Source: CAVSRC01 sp963782045 (lineage in GTDB: Bacteria > Pseudomonadota > Alphaproteobacteria > Rhizobiales > Kaistiaceae). From it: a DNA stretch of 64,000 nucleotides. This document shows positions 34,747-43,390 of the stretch, piece after piece; within the stretch, counting starts at the first letter, position 1; each line of letters opens with the position of its first letter. The notes beneath the pieces were generated by a model that was not told where the DNA came from, made no database searches, and was given only the letters and a program-made list of their open reading frames with translations. The position numbers and the translations under genes were made by a program. The stretch lies in contig CAWAIR010000013.1 of NCBI GenBank assembly GCA_963782045.1, positions 62,001 through 126,000 on the forward strand. The letters are read 5' to 3'.

Positions 34747-35602
34747 ATGCCCGCCGACCGACAAGCCGCCGCCGAGATTCTCGCCTGGTATGCCGAGATG
34801 GGCGTCGACGTGGCGCTCGAGGAAACGCCGGTCGACCGCCTGTCGGCGCCCGTCGAGATGCCGGCCGGGCCGCCACCGCCTGCGCTCGCCGAAACCGTGC
34901 CTTTGCCCGAGCCGCGCCGCCCGCTGGCGCCGCCGGCCGCCCCCGCACGCTGATCGCCCCGGCCGATGCCGCCCCGCCAGACGACACGGCACGGGCCGCC
35001 CGCGCCACCGCCCGCGCCGCCGCCACCCTCGACGAGCTGCGCGCCGCGCTCGACCGCTTCGACGGCTGCAAGCTCAAGCAGACGGCCACCCAGCTCGTCT
35101 TCGCCGACGGCAACCCGGCGCCCGGGTGATGCTCGTCGGCGAGGCGCCGGGACGCGAGGAGGACCGCCAGGGCCTCCCCTTCGTCGGCCGCTCCGGCCAC
35201 CTGCTCGATCGCATGCTCGCCGCCATCGGCCTCGACCGCACCTCCGTCTACATCGCCAACGTCGTCCCCTGGCGGCCGCCGGGCAACCGCACGCCCACGC
35301 CGCAGGAGACCGCCGCCTGCCGGCCGTTCATCGAGCGGCAGATCGAGTTGTGCGATCCCGATTTCCTGGTCTGCATGGGCGCGCCGGCCGCCGCCGAACT
35401 GATGGGCAACCGCGAAGGCATCCTCAAATTCCGCGGGCGCTGGCACAGCTTCGATACCGGCACCCGCCAGATCCGCGCCATGGCGACGCTGCACCCGGCC
35501 TATCTGCTGCGCCAGCCGCTGCAGAAGCGCCTGGCCTGGCGCGATTTCATCACCCTCAAGGAAGCCCTCGACGAGAGCGCGTCCCAAGAGCCGACGCCAT
35601 GA
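34747..35602 (+). CDS. Uracil-DNA glycosylase, family 4-like (two frameshifts)
   Basis: About 285 residues once a missing C near 34943 (in a C run) and a missing G near 35122 are restored. The catalytic core is clear: LVGEAPGREEDRQGLPFVGRSGHLL, YIANVVPWRPPGNRTPTPQE and LHPAYLLRQP. The usual CxxC near the core reads DGCKLK, with one Cys only; other Cys are in TAACRPF, ELCDPD and LVCMGA, so the iron-sulfur ligation may differ from the standard family 4 enzyme. A long Pro/Ala-rich linker separates the first 65 residues. The stop overlaps the RraA start by 4 bases. Confidence 0.82.
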
Positions 35603-36262
35603 ACGACACTGCCCTCTTCGCCATCCTCCGCCACCACCTGTTCACTGCCGCCGTCGGCGACGTGATGGACAGGGCCGGCCTCCGCCGCCAGTTCCTGCCG
35701 CCGGAGATCCGTCCGATAACGCCAGAGACCGTGCTGGTCGGCCGGGCGATGCCGGTTGCCGTCGCCGATGTCGACTTCGATGCGGTGGAGGCCGACCCGT
35801 TCGGCCTGATGTTCCGCGCCCTCGACGAGCTCAAGCCGGGCGAGGTCTACATCGCCGCCGGCGCGTCGCCGTCCTATGCCCTGTGGGGCGGGCTGATGAG
35901 CACCCGCGCCGCGCAAGCTCGGCGGCACCGGCGGCGTGTTCGACGGCTTCCACCGCGACACCCGCGAGATCCTGCGGCTGGGCTTCCCCGTCTTCTCCCG
36001 CGGCGCCTATGCTCAGGACCAGCGCGGCCGCGGCCGTGTCGCCGATTTCCGCACCGCCGTCGCCCTGTCCAACGGCGTCCGCGTCGCCCCGGGCGACATC
36101 GTCTTCGGCGACATCGATGGCGTTGTCGTCATCCCCTCGGCTGAGGCGGCCGACATCGTCCAGGCGGCGCTCGCCAAGGTCGCGGGGGAGAAGGACGTGC
36201 GCGGAATGATCGAGGCCGGCGAGACCACCGAGACCATCTTCACCCGCACCGGCATCATGTAG
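35599..36262 (+). CDS. RraA family protein (one frameshift)
   Basis: About 220 residues after removal of an extra C near 35910. The family motif region is intact across the break: AAVGDVMDRAGLR, GRAMPVAVADVD, the corrected TRAAKLGGTGGVFDGFHRDT, FGDIDGVVVIPS and a C-terminal helix. RraA-like proteins include 4-hydroxy-4-methyl-2-oxoglutarate/oxaloacetate aldolases and RNase E inhibitors; the Arg/Asp pattern (GDVMDRAG, GVFDG) points to the aldolase side. Overlaps the uracil-DNA glycosylase stop (ATGA). Confidence 0.8.
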
Positions 36263-36346
36263 CCGCGAATCGAAAGGCAGCCTTGAAATCGGCGGCACGA
36301 CAGCGGACAAGGTGACCTGGGATTCGTCTCCAGCCCGCCGGTCAAG

Positions 36347-37699
36347 ATGGCCAAACAGCTCGTCGCCGTAGCCTCGCTCCTTCTGGGGTTCGCGTTTCTT
36401 CAGGTGGCCGGCGCCATGCACGGCCTGCTGCTGGCCATCACCGGCACCGTCTCGGGCTTTTCCACCACAGAGCTGGGTCTGCTCGGCACCGGCTGGGCAA
36501 CCGGCTTCGTCGCCGGCTGCGTTCTCATCCCGCACATCGTGCGCCGTGTCGGGCACGTCCGCGCCTATGGCGCGCTCGCCTCGGTGGCCGCGGTCACCAT
36601 CCTGCTCAACCTGCTGATCGTCTCGCCGCTCGCCTGGATCCTGCTGCGCGCGCTCTCCGGCTTCACCTATGCCGGCGCCTCGATGGTCGTGGAAAGCTGG
36701 CTCAACGAGCGCGCCTCCAGCGAGAAGCGCGGCGTCACCTTCGCGATCTACCAGATGGTCAGCTTCGCGGCCTCGACCACCGGTCAGTTCCTGCTCGCCT
36801 TCAGCCCGCCGACCCCATACTTCTTCTTCGCCCTCGGTGCGATCTTCTATTGCCTCGCCATCCTGCCCACGGCGCTCTCCGCCGCCGCCACGCCGCGGCC
36901 GCTCAAGACGACGCAGTTCGACATCAAGCGGCTCTTTGCGCTGTCGCCGGTGGCCGTGGTGGTTTGCTTCTGCATCGGCCTGGCCAACGGCGCCTTCGGC
37001 ACGCTCGGCCCCGTCTACGCCCAGCGCATCGGCCTGCCCATCCGCGAGGTGGCTACGCTGACCGCCGGCGCCCTGCTCGGCGGCGCCCTCATCCAGTTTC
37101 CCATCGGCTGGCTGTCCGACCGCATGGACCGCCGCCGCGTGCTGGTCGCCGTCGGCATCGGCGCGGTGGCGATCGGCGTCGCCATGGTGTCGCTGCGCCC
37201 GCGCGACGCCACGCTGATCATCAGCCTCATCGTCGTCTATGGCGCCATGGCCTATCCGATGTACGCGCTGTCGGTGGCCCACGCCAACGACTTCGCCGCC
37301 CCCGACGAGTTCGTCAAGACCGCCAGCGGGCTGCTGCTCCTCTATGGCTTCGGCACCGTGATCGGCCCGGCGGTCGCCGCCTACGCCATGCAGCACTGGA
37401 TCCCCGAGGCGCTGTTCGCCTTCACCGCCACCATCCACGCGGCGGCCGTCGGCTACGCCCTGTTCCGCATGACCAGGCGCGCACCGCCCAGCATCGCGGC
37501 GCGCGAGACCTTCCACAGCCTGCCGCTGCCCAAGACCGTCACCCCGGAAAGCGCGGTGCTCGATCCGCGCGCCGGCGACCCCTTTCCCGTGGCGGAGCCG
37601 AACGCCCCCCCGCCGCCCGACGATCCGCCGCCGCCGGATGAACCGGCGCCGCGAGGCGAGGACCTTTCCGACCGGACGGACGAGCGTCCGACAGCTTGA
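36347..37699 (+). CDS. MFS transporter with proline-rich C-terminal tail
   Basis: A 450-residue, 12-helix transporter of the YcaD-like major facilitator group. Notable segments are GLLGTGWATGFVAGCVLIPHIVRRVGHVR, GASMVVESWLNERASSEKRG, FPIGWLSDRMDRRRV and SVAHANDFAAPDEFVKTASGLLLLYGFG. The last 40 residues are a Pro-rich acidic tail (APPPPDDPPPPDEPAPRGE), probably a flexible cytoplasmic segment. Substrate unknown. The stop at 37699 falls inside the dispersed repeat copy D. Confidence 0.85.
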   Translation: MAKQLVAVASLLLGFAFLQVAGAMHGLLLAITGTVSGFSTTELGLLGTGWATGFVAGCVLIPHIVRRVGHVRAYGALASVAAVTILLNLLIVSPLAWILLRALSGFTYAGASMVVESWLNERASSEKRGVTFAIYQMVSFAASTTGQFLLAFSPPTPYFFFALGAIFYCLAILPTALSAAATPRPLKTTQFDIKRLFALSPVAVVVCFCIGLANGAFGTLGPVYAQRIGLPIREVATLTAGALLGGALIQFPIGWLSDRMDRRRVLVAVGIGAVAIGVAMVSLRPRDATLIISLIVVYGAMAYPMYALSVAHANDFAAPDEFVKTASGLLLLYGFGTVIGPAVAAYAMQHWIPEALFAFTATIHAAAVGYALFRMTRRAPPSIAARETFHSLPLPKTVTPESAVLDPRAGDPFPVAEPNAPPPPDDPPPPDEPAPRGEDLSDRTDERPTA

Positions 37700-37750
37700 T
37701 CCTGCGCAAAATCGTCTCCTCGGAATGGGGCTATCTGACTGGGAAAGGCT
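37694..37750 (+). repeat. Dispersed intergenic repeat, copy D
   Basis: GCTTGATCCTG-CGCAAAATCG at the start and GGGAAAGGCT at the end align with copy C (7741-7799) at about 80 percent by eye. It overlaps the stop of the MFS gene and lies upstream of the first liv operon. Confidence 0.7.
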
Positions 37751-37840
37751 TCGGGCCCGCCGTCGCGACCGTGCAGTTGTCATGCCGGCGCCGCCTTGCT
37801 AAGCCAAGTTCAGGGGGCAACGGGGAGTTCAGCCCAGCGT

Positions 37841-38674
37841 ATGGCTCAGGCGCCAGCAGAGAGTGGGCCGGCGGCAGTGGGCGCTGACCTGGCATCCGAT
37901 GTGCTCATCGAGGCCGTGGCCGTCAACAAGTCGTTCGGGGGCGTTCGGGCGGTAACCAACTGCTCGCTGGGCGTCGCCCGGCGATCGGTGACCGGCCTCA
38001 TCGGCCCCAATGGCGCCGGCAAGACCACCCTCTTCGACACCATCGCCGGAACGCTGACGCCCGACAGCGGACAGATCATCTTCGACGGCGCCGACATCAC
38101 CGGCCTGAGGCCGCATGAGCTGTTCACCCGGGGCCTGCTGCGCACCTTCCAGATCGCCCACGAATTCTCCAACCTGACCACCACCGAGAACCTGATGATG
38201 GTTCCCGACAACCAGCCGGGCGAGAGCCTGTTCGATGTCTGGTTGAGGCCCATCTCGGTCAGCCGGGTGGAAGCGGCGGTGCGCCAGAAGGCCACCGACG
38301 TCATCGACTTCCTCGGCCTCGGGGCGGTGCGCCACGAGCTCGCCGGCAACCTTTCCGGCGGCCAGAAGAAGCTGCTCGAACTCGGCCGCACGATGATGGT
38401 CGATGCCAAGCTGGTTCTGCTCGACGAGGTCGCCGCCGGCGTCAACCGCACCCTGCTCAAGGACCTCGCGGCCAACATCCAGCGCATGAACCGGGAACTC
38501 GGCTACACGTTCTTCGTCATCGAGCACGACATGGACCTGATCAGCCAGCTCTGCGATCCGGTCATCGTCATGGCCGAGGGCACCGTGATCGCGGAGGGGC
38601 CGATGGAGGCGATCCGGGCGATGCCCGAAATCATCGATGCCTATTTCGGCTCGCCGGCGGGGGGCCCAACGTGA
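37841..38674 (+). CDS. livG: Branched-chain amino acid-type ABC transporter ATPase LivG (first system)
   Basis: A 277-residue ATPase. Walker A is GPNGAGKTT near residue 50, the signature is NLSGGQKKLLELGR, Walker B is LVLLDEVAAG, and the switch His is in VIEHDMD. The Q-loop and RTFQIAHEF segment fit LivG. Where most have LDEP, this reads LDEV. The N-terminal extension of about 24 residues before VLIEAVAVNKSFGG is not conserved. ATG 37841 is used. Its stop overlaps the livF start as GTGA. Confidence 0.87.
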   Translation: MAQAPAESGPAAVGADLASDVLIEAVAVNKSFGGVRAVTNCSLGVARRSVTGLIGPNGAGKTTLFDTIAGTLTPDSGQIIFDGADITGLRPHELFTRGLLRTFQIAHEFSNLTTTENLMMVPDNQPGESLFDVWLRPISVSRVEAAVRQKATDVIDFLGLGAVRHELAGNLSGGQKKLLELGRTMMVDAKLVLLDEVAAGVNRTLLKDLAANIQRMNRELGYTFFVIEHDMDLISQLCDPVIVMAEGTVIAEGPMEAIRAMPEIIDAYFGSPAGGPT

Positions 38675-39375
38675 ACCTGATCGAGATCAGCGGCCTGGAA
38701 GCCGGCTACGGCGGGGCGCCCATCCTCAACGGCGTCGACATCGCCATCGAGCAGAGCGACATCGCCGTCATCGTCGGCCCCAACGGCGCCGGCAAGTCGA
38801 CGATCCTCAAGGCGATCTTCGGCCTGGTCGGCGTCAGCAAGGGCACCATCGCCTTCCACGGCCGGGACATCACCAACGCCGAGCCCGATCGGCTGGTGCC
38901 GATGGGGCTGGGCTTCGTTCCGCAGGAATTCAACGTCTTCACCTCGATGACGGTCGAGGAGAACCTGCAGATGGGCGCCTATATCCGTCGCGACGATTTC
39001 GGCGCCACCCTGCAATCGATCTACGCCATGTTTCCGGCGCTGAAGGAGAAGCGCCGCCAGCGCGCCGGCGAACTTTCCGGCGGACAGCGCCAGATGGTGG
39101 CGATGGGACGGGCGCTGATGAGCGAGCCGAAGCTGCTGCTGCTCGACGAGCCCTCGGCCGGCCTCAGCCCCATCCACACCACCCAGGTCTTCGAACACGT
39201 CAGAACGGTCAATGCCAACGGTGTCGCGATTCTGATGGTCGAGCAGAACGCGCGCCACGCGCTTGCTTTCGCCACCAAGGGATTCGTCATCGCCAACGGG
39301 CGCAACCGGTTCACCGGCACGGGCCAGGACCTGCTCGACGATCCCGACGTGGCAAGAAGCTTTCTCGGCGGATGA
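38671..39375 (+). CDS. livF: Branched-chain amino acid-type ABC transporter ATPase LivF (first system)
   Basis: A 234-residue ATPase with Walker A GPNGAGKST, the LivF-typical LGFVPQEFNVFTSMTVEENL, signature LSGGQRQMVAMGR and Walker B LLLLDEPSAGLSP; the switch His is replaced by Gln in MVEQNARHAL as in other LivF proteins. It starts with GTG overlapping the livG stop. Pairs with LivG under the LivH/LivM channel. Confidence 0.88.
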   Translation: MNLIEISGLEAGYGGAPILNGVDIAIEQSDIAVIVGPNGAGKSTILKAIFGLVGVSKGTIAFHGRDITNAEPDRLVPMGLGFVPQEFNVFTSMTVEENLQMGAYIRRDDFGATLQSIYAMFPALKEKRRQRAGELSGGQRQMVAMGRALMSEPKLLLLDEPSAGLSPIHTTQVFEHVRTVNANGVAILMVEQNARHALAFATKGFVIANGRNRFTGTGQDLLDDPDVARSFLGG

Positions 39376-39385
39376 AAGGGCCGAC

Positions 39386-40390
39386 GTGAACGAACTCGTC
39401 TTCTTCATCAATACTGTGCTGGTGAACGGCACGGTCCTTGGCAGCGTCTATGCGCTCGGCGCGATCGGCGTGACGCTGATCTTCGGCATTCTGCGCTTCG
39501 CCCATTTCGCCCATGGCGACATGATGACCCTCGGCGCCTTCGTCACCTTTCTGCTCACCCTCGCCGCCGCCGCGCTCGGCCTGCACACCTTCTGGCCGCT
39601 GGGCTTCGTCGTCCTGCCCCTGGCGATGCCGATCACCGCCCTCATCGCGCTCGGCATCGACTGGCTGATCTATCGGCCGCTGAGGGACCGCCAGGCCAAG
39701 CCGGTGACGCTGCTGATCGCCTCGATCGGCGTGACCCTGATGCTGCAAGGGCTGATCCGGCTGATCTTCGGCGTCGGCGACCGCACCTTCTACGTCGACG
39801 GGTTCAAGCACATCTTCCGCCTGAAGCCGACGTTCATCGGCGCCACCCGGCCGCTCATCGTCTCGCAGCCGCAGATCCTGCTCATCGCCGTGACCATCCT
39901 TGTGGTGGTCGCCCTGCACCTGTTCCTGACCCGCTCGCGGCTGGGCAAGGGCATGCGCGCCATGGCCGACAATCCCAACCTCGCCCGGGTAAGCGGCATC
40001 AACACGCGCGAGGTCATCCGCGCCACCTGGATCATCGGCGGCGGCCTCGCCTGCCTTGCCGGCACCATGCTGGCCCTCGACGTCAGCCTCAAGCCGGACC
40101 TCGCCTTCAATATCGTTCTGCCGATCTTCGCCGCCGCCGTCGTCGGCGGCCTCGGACAGGCCTATGGCGCCATTGCCGGCGGCTTCCTGGTCGGCTTCGC
40201 CGAGACCCTTGCGGTGTTCAACTGGTCGACGGTGCTGCGCCCGTTCCAGGGCCTCTTGCCGGCCGGCTGGACGCTGCCCGCCGACCTGTCGCTGGTCTCC
40301 ACCGACTACAAGCTGACCGTCGCCTTCGCCATCCTCGTCATCGTCCTGCTGGTCCGCCCGACCGGCATCTTCCGCGGAGCCGTAACATGA
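39386..40390 (+). CDS. livH: Branched-chain amino acid-type ABC transporter permease LivH (first system)
   Basis: A 334-residue inner-membrane permease with about eight to ten helices. Typical LivH motifs are GSVYALGAIGVTLIFGILRFAHFAHGD at the N terminus, MRAMADNPNLARVSGINT (the coupling helix to the ATPases) and AAVVGGLGQAYGAIAGGFLVGFAE. Start is GTG 39386, 10 bases after the livF stop. The C terminus overlaps livM by ATGA. Confidence 0.87.
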   Translation: MNELVFFINTVLVNGTVLGSVYALGAIGVTLIFGILRFAHFAHGDMMTLGAFVTFLLTLAAAALGLHTFWPLGFVVLPLAMPITALIALGIDWLIYRPLRDRQAKPVTLLIASIGVTLMLQGLIRLIFGVGDRTFYVDGFKHIFRLKPTFIGATRPLIVSQPQILLIAVTILVVVALHLFLTRSRLGKGMRAMADNPNLARVSGINTREVIRATWIIGGGLACLAGTMLALDVSLKPDLAFNIVLPIFAAAVVGGLGQAYGAIAGGFLVGFAETLAVFNWSTVLRPFQGLLPAGWTLPADLSLVSTDYKLTVAFAILVIVLLVRPTGIFRGAVT

Positions 40391-41688
40391 CCCGCTCGGC
40401 CAATCTGCGCGACGGGCTGCTGGTGGCTGCTCTCGGCCTCATCATCGTCGCCGTCTTCCTCTACCAGGGACCGGCCAGCACCATGCAGCTCATGGTCAGC
40501 GCGGTCATCTACGCGCTGGTCGCCCTCGGTCTCAACGTGCACTGGGGCTATGGCGGCCAGTTCAATTTCGCCGTCATGGGCTTCGTCATGCTCGGTGGCT
40601 ATGCGGTGGTGGCGACCTCCTACCCGCTCAACATGGAGTTCTGGCATTCGGCCGGGCCGGCGCTGCTCGGCAGGGCGATCGTCGCTGCGATCGCCGGCGC
40701 GGTGCTCATCATCGCGGCTTCCAACGCGCACCGGGTCGGCATCAGGGGCAAGGCCAGGGTGGCGCTGATAATCCTCGCCTGGGCGATCGCCTATATCGGC
40801 TACCGTTCGCAGATCGACCCCGCCGCCACGTTCATCGAGGCCAATGCGGGATTCATCGGCGGGCTGGGCCTGCCGGTCGAGCTGTCGTGGCTGGTCGGCG
40901 GCATTCTCGCCGGCGGCGTCGCCTGGCTGATCGGCAATGTCTGCCTCGGCCTGAGGTCCGACTATCTGGCCATCGCCACCATCGGCATCGCCGAGATCAT
41001 CCGCGCCTTCCTCAAGAACATGGACTGGCTGACGCGCGGCACGCTGACCGTCTCGCCGCTGCCGTGGCCGGTCCCCACCGCGCTTGAGACCGGCATCGGT
41101 GACAGGACGCTGGCCCTGATCGTCTCGCGCTCGCTCTTCCTCGCCGTGACCATCGCGATCACCGCCATCCTGTTCTACCTTCTGCAGCGCGCCTATGGCG
41201 GCGCCTGGGGCCGCATGATGCGCGCCATCCGCGACAACCACGTCGCCGCCGAATCGATGGGCAAGAACGTCAAGGCGCGGCAGGTCCAGCTCTTCGTGCT
41301 CGGCGCCGTGCTGATCGGCATCGGCGGCGCCCTGATGACCACCTACGTGCAGCTCTACGACCCATCGAGCTACCAGCCGATCAACTACACCTTCATCGTC
41401 TGGGTGATGGTCATCGTCGGCGGCGCCGGCAACAATCTCGGCGCCATCTTCGGCGGCGTGCTGATCATCATCGCCTGGAACATGTCGGCGCCGGTGTCGC
41501 TGCTCGTCTTCGGCTGGATCAACGACGGCCTCCAGGCGTTGCACCTGCCCGGCATCTCCGATGTCGACACGCGCGCCCTGCAGATGCGCGTGTTCATCCT
41601 TGGGCTGGTGATCGTTCTGGCGCTCCGCTATGCGCCGCGGGGCCTGATCCCGGAGCGCATTCGTCGGCACGAGGCCCAAACGAAATAG
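40387..41688 (+). CDS. livM: Branched-chain amino acid-type ABC transporter permease LivM (first system)
   Basis: A 433-residue permease: VALGLNVHWGYGGQFNFAVMGFVMLGGYA near the N terminus, RSDYLAIATIGIAEIIR in the middle and MMRAIRDNHVAAESMGKN as the ATPase-coupling loop. An insertion of about 60 residues between the first and second halves (around WAIAYIGYRSQIDP) makes it longer than usual. Last gene of the livGFHM operon; a terminator for the convergent livK follows. Confidence 0.87.
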   Translation: MTRSANLRDGLLVAALGLIIVAVFLYQGPASTMQLMVSAVIYALVALGLNVHWGYGGQFNFAVMGFVMLGGYAVVATSYPLNMEFWHSAGPALLGRAIVAAIAGAVLIIAASNAHRVGIRGKARVALIILAWAIAYIGYRSQIDPAATFIEANAGFIGGLGLPVELSWLVGGILAGGVAWLIGNVCLGLRSDYLAIATIGIAEIIRAFLKNMDWLTRGTLTVSPLPWPVPTALETGIGDRTLALIVSRSLFLAVTIAITAILFYLLQRAYGGAWGRMMRAIRDNHVAAESMGKNVKARQVQLFVLGAVLIGIGGALMTTYVQLYDPSSYQPINYTFIVWVMVIVGGAGNNLGAIFGGVLIIIAWNMSAPVSLLVFGWINDGLQALHLPGISDVDTRALQMRVFILGLVIVLALRYAPRGLIPERIRRHEAQTK

Positions 41689-41689
41689 C

Positions 41690-41728
41690 AAAACGCCAAA
41701 AAAGAAGAGCCCGGGATCGCTCCCGGGC
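41690..41728 (-). terminator. Intrinsic terminator, mainly for the convergent livK
   Basis: Perfect stem GCCCGGGA (41709-41716) - TCGC - TCCCGGGC (41721-41728). Read on the minus strand it is followed by TCTTCTTTTTTGGC, a T-rich tail that makes it a rho-independent terminator for livK. Plus-strand transcripts from livM would meet the stem with a weaker T tail. Confidence 0.8.
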
Positions 41729-41758
41729 CCTTCGCATCCGTCACGCAAGGTCGAGGCG

Positions 41759-42958
41759 CTACTTCGCCTGGCCCTCGGCGACCCATTTGCCGTCCTTGAC
41801 CGTCTCGGCAAGGATGTAGCCGGCCACGTCGCCGTTCTTGTCGAACTCGAGCGGTCCGGTGGCCCCGTCGTAGTTCACGTCGCCACCGGCATCGATGATG
41901 TCCTTGGCCTTCTTCCACTCGCCGGGCAGGATCGTCTCGCCCGGACCGGAGGCCACCTCGCGCAGCGCCTTGGACAGGCCGTCGCGCTTGGCGCCGTTCT
42001 TCTCGATGGCAAGCGCCAGCAGGAAGGCAGCGTCATAGGCTTCCGGCTCGTAGATCTGCGAGGGATCGAGGCCGGCACCCTTGGCCAGGTCGGCGAAGAT
42101 CTTGGCACCGGGGATTTCCGGCGTGCCGGGCTTGGTGCCGATCATGCCCTCGAGCGCGCTCGGATCCATGCCCTTGAACAGATCGTCGGAGATCATGCCG
42201 TCGGCACCGACGAACTGGGTGAAGCTGCCGCCTTCCAGCGCCTGGCGCAGCATGGTCTGGCCAGAGCCCTGGGCATAGGCGATCAGAACGAGGGTCTGCG
42301 ATCCGGAAGCCGCCAGGTTGCCGAGGTCGGCGCGATAGTCGGCCTTGCCTTCCTCGTGCGGCGCCACCGCCGCCACCGTTCCGCCAGCGGCCTTGTAGGC
42401 TGCGGTGAAGGTGTCGGCGAGACCCTTGCCGTAGTCGTTGTTGACGTAGGCCACGGCCACGTCCTTGATGCCCTTGGCGATCAACAGCCGCGCCAGCACC
42501 TGGCCCTGATAGGCGTCCGACGGAGCGGTGCGGAAGACGAGGTCGTTGTCCTTCAGATCGCTGATCGACGGCGCCGTCGAAGACGGCGAGATCATGATCG
42601 TATTGGTCGGGATGCCGACCGTGTTCGCCCCCGAAATCGTCTCGCCGCTGCACATGCCGCCGACGATGGCGAGCACATGCTTGGCGTTGATCAATCGGTC
42701 GGCAGCGTTGGCCCCGGCGGTTGCGTCGCAGCCGGTGTCGTCGCGCACCGCAACCAGATTCCCGTCCTTGGTGCCGCCCTGCTCGTCAACCTCCTTGAGC
42801 GCCAGCTCCGCGCCAGCGGCGATCGGCGGCGTCAGTTTTTCCAGGGGCCCGGTGAAAGCCAGAAGCACCCCGATGTTGATGTCGGCGGCAGAGGCCGACA
42901 CAGTTCCCAACGCGACCACGGCGGCAGCCGAAGCCAGCACAATTCCAAGCTTACGCAT
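41759..42958 (-). CDS. livK: Branched-chain amino acid-type ABC transporter substrate-binding protein
   Basis: A 399-residue periplasmic protein. A signal peptide (LGIVLASAAAVVALGTVSASA, cut near ASA-AD) precedes the type I periplasmic binding fold: INIGVLLAFTGPLEKLTPP, ALKEVDEQGG, AIVGGMCSGETISGA, ISPSSTAPSIS and VAYVNNDYGKGLAD. The ligand pocket is not the standard leucine-binding pattern, so the substrate could be an amide, nucleoside or other amino acid. GGAGGT lies 5 bases before ATG 42958. Convergent with livGFHM and therefore the likely receptor of the first system, though transcribed separately. Confidence 0.85.
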   Translation of the reverse strand: MRKLGIVLASAAAVVALGTVSASAADINIGVLLAFTGPLEKLTPPIAAGAELALKEVDEQGGTKDGNLVAVRDDTGCDATAGANAADRLINAKHVLAIVGGMCSGETISGANTVGIPTNTIMISPSSTAPSISDLKDNDLVFRTAPSDAYQGQVLARLLIAKGIKDVAVAYVNNDYGKGLADTFTAAYKAAGGTVAAVAPHEEGKADYRADLGNLAASGSQTLVLIAYAQGSGQTMLRQALEGGSFTQFVGADGMISDDLFKGMDPSALEGMIGTKPGTPEIPGAKIFADLAKGAGLDPSQIYEPEAYDAAFLLALAIEKNGAKRDGLSKALREVASGPGETILPGEWKKAKDIIDAGGDVNYDGATGPLEFDKNGDVAGYILAETVKDGKWVAEGQAK

Positions 42959-43095
42959 GTTTACCTCCATCCGGTCCCCCGGCTGCCTCGGTCGTGCCCG
43001 TGAGATCGAGGGAATCCCGGCCCTTGTGGGAACGCCCGTACAGCGCCCCGTCATTGTGACAATACTGACTTTGCCGGCCGAGTGACAGCCCGCCG

Positions 43096-43124
43096 CCCGC
43101 CAGCGACAGAGGGTCGCTGGCGGG
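43096..43124. other. Strong hairpin in the livK/livH control region
   Basis: CCCGCCAGCGAC - AGAGG - GTCGCTGGCGGG, a perfect 12-base stem with a 5-base loop. No T tract follows on either strand, so it is not a simple terminator; it may be a structured leader for either transcript or an operator. Confidence 0.5.
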
Positions 43125-43298
43125 GAGGCGCCACGCACGATGCCGTGGCCGCCACCATTCCGGCCAAGCCATGACGGTCGGCATGCGTCATATTGTCAGT
43201 CAACCGCCGGCGATCGGTCCCCGCCGGCAAAAGCGGCGCGAATCCTGCAAGCTCGCAGCCCGGGCGCCGGATCGTGCCAGATGATTGTGCGTGCCTGT

Positions 43299-43313
43299 TG
43301 TCTTGGCAAGACA
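43299..43313. promoter_or_regulatory. 15-base palindrome upstream of the second liv operon
   Basis: TGTCTTG-G-CAAGACA, perfect arms of 7. It is 78 bases upstream of livH and directly followed by GCTAAGCCAAG, an 11-base word that also occurs upstream of the first liv operon (37798-37808). A regulator binding site is likely. Confidence 0.5.
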
Positions 43314-43390
43314 GCTAAGCCAAGATGACTAGAGTTCAAAAAAGGAGCCGGCACGACCTCCTAGTCGCAGCCGCAGGGGACCAGGGGTAT

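Larger units (their letters stand above)
42959..43390. other. 432-base divergent control region between livK and the second liv operon
   Basis: No gene seen. It contains a small palindrome ATTGT-G-ACAAT at 43053-43063, a strong 12-base-arm hairpin at 43096-43124, an inverted copy pair TGACAATA (43057) and TATTGTCA (43191), the 15-base palindrome at 43299-43313 and GCTAAGCCAAG at 43314-43324. It should hold the promoters of both livK (minus) and livH (plus). Confidence 0.55.

Noticed and set aside
34966..36144. A 392-residue plus-strand frame over the uracil glycosylase and RraA genes
   Set aside because: Pro/Arg/Ser-rich shadow created by the frameshifts; the conserved motifs are in the other frames.
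20535..36262. Reading the broken genes as a pseudogene island
   Set aside because: The breaks are single-base, most often an extra base, and hit essential genes elsewhere too; conserved motifs on both sides show no other decay.
35831..37783. A 650-residue minus-strand frame antisense to RraA and the MFS transporter
   Set aside because: Low-complexity Gly/Arg/Asp-rich translation without motifs, opposite clearly conserved genes.
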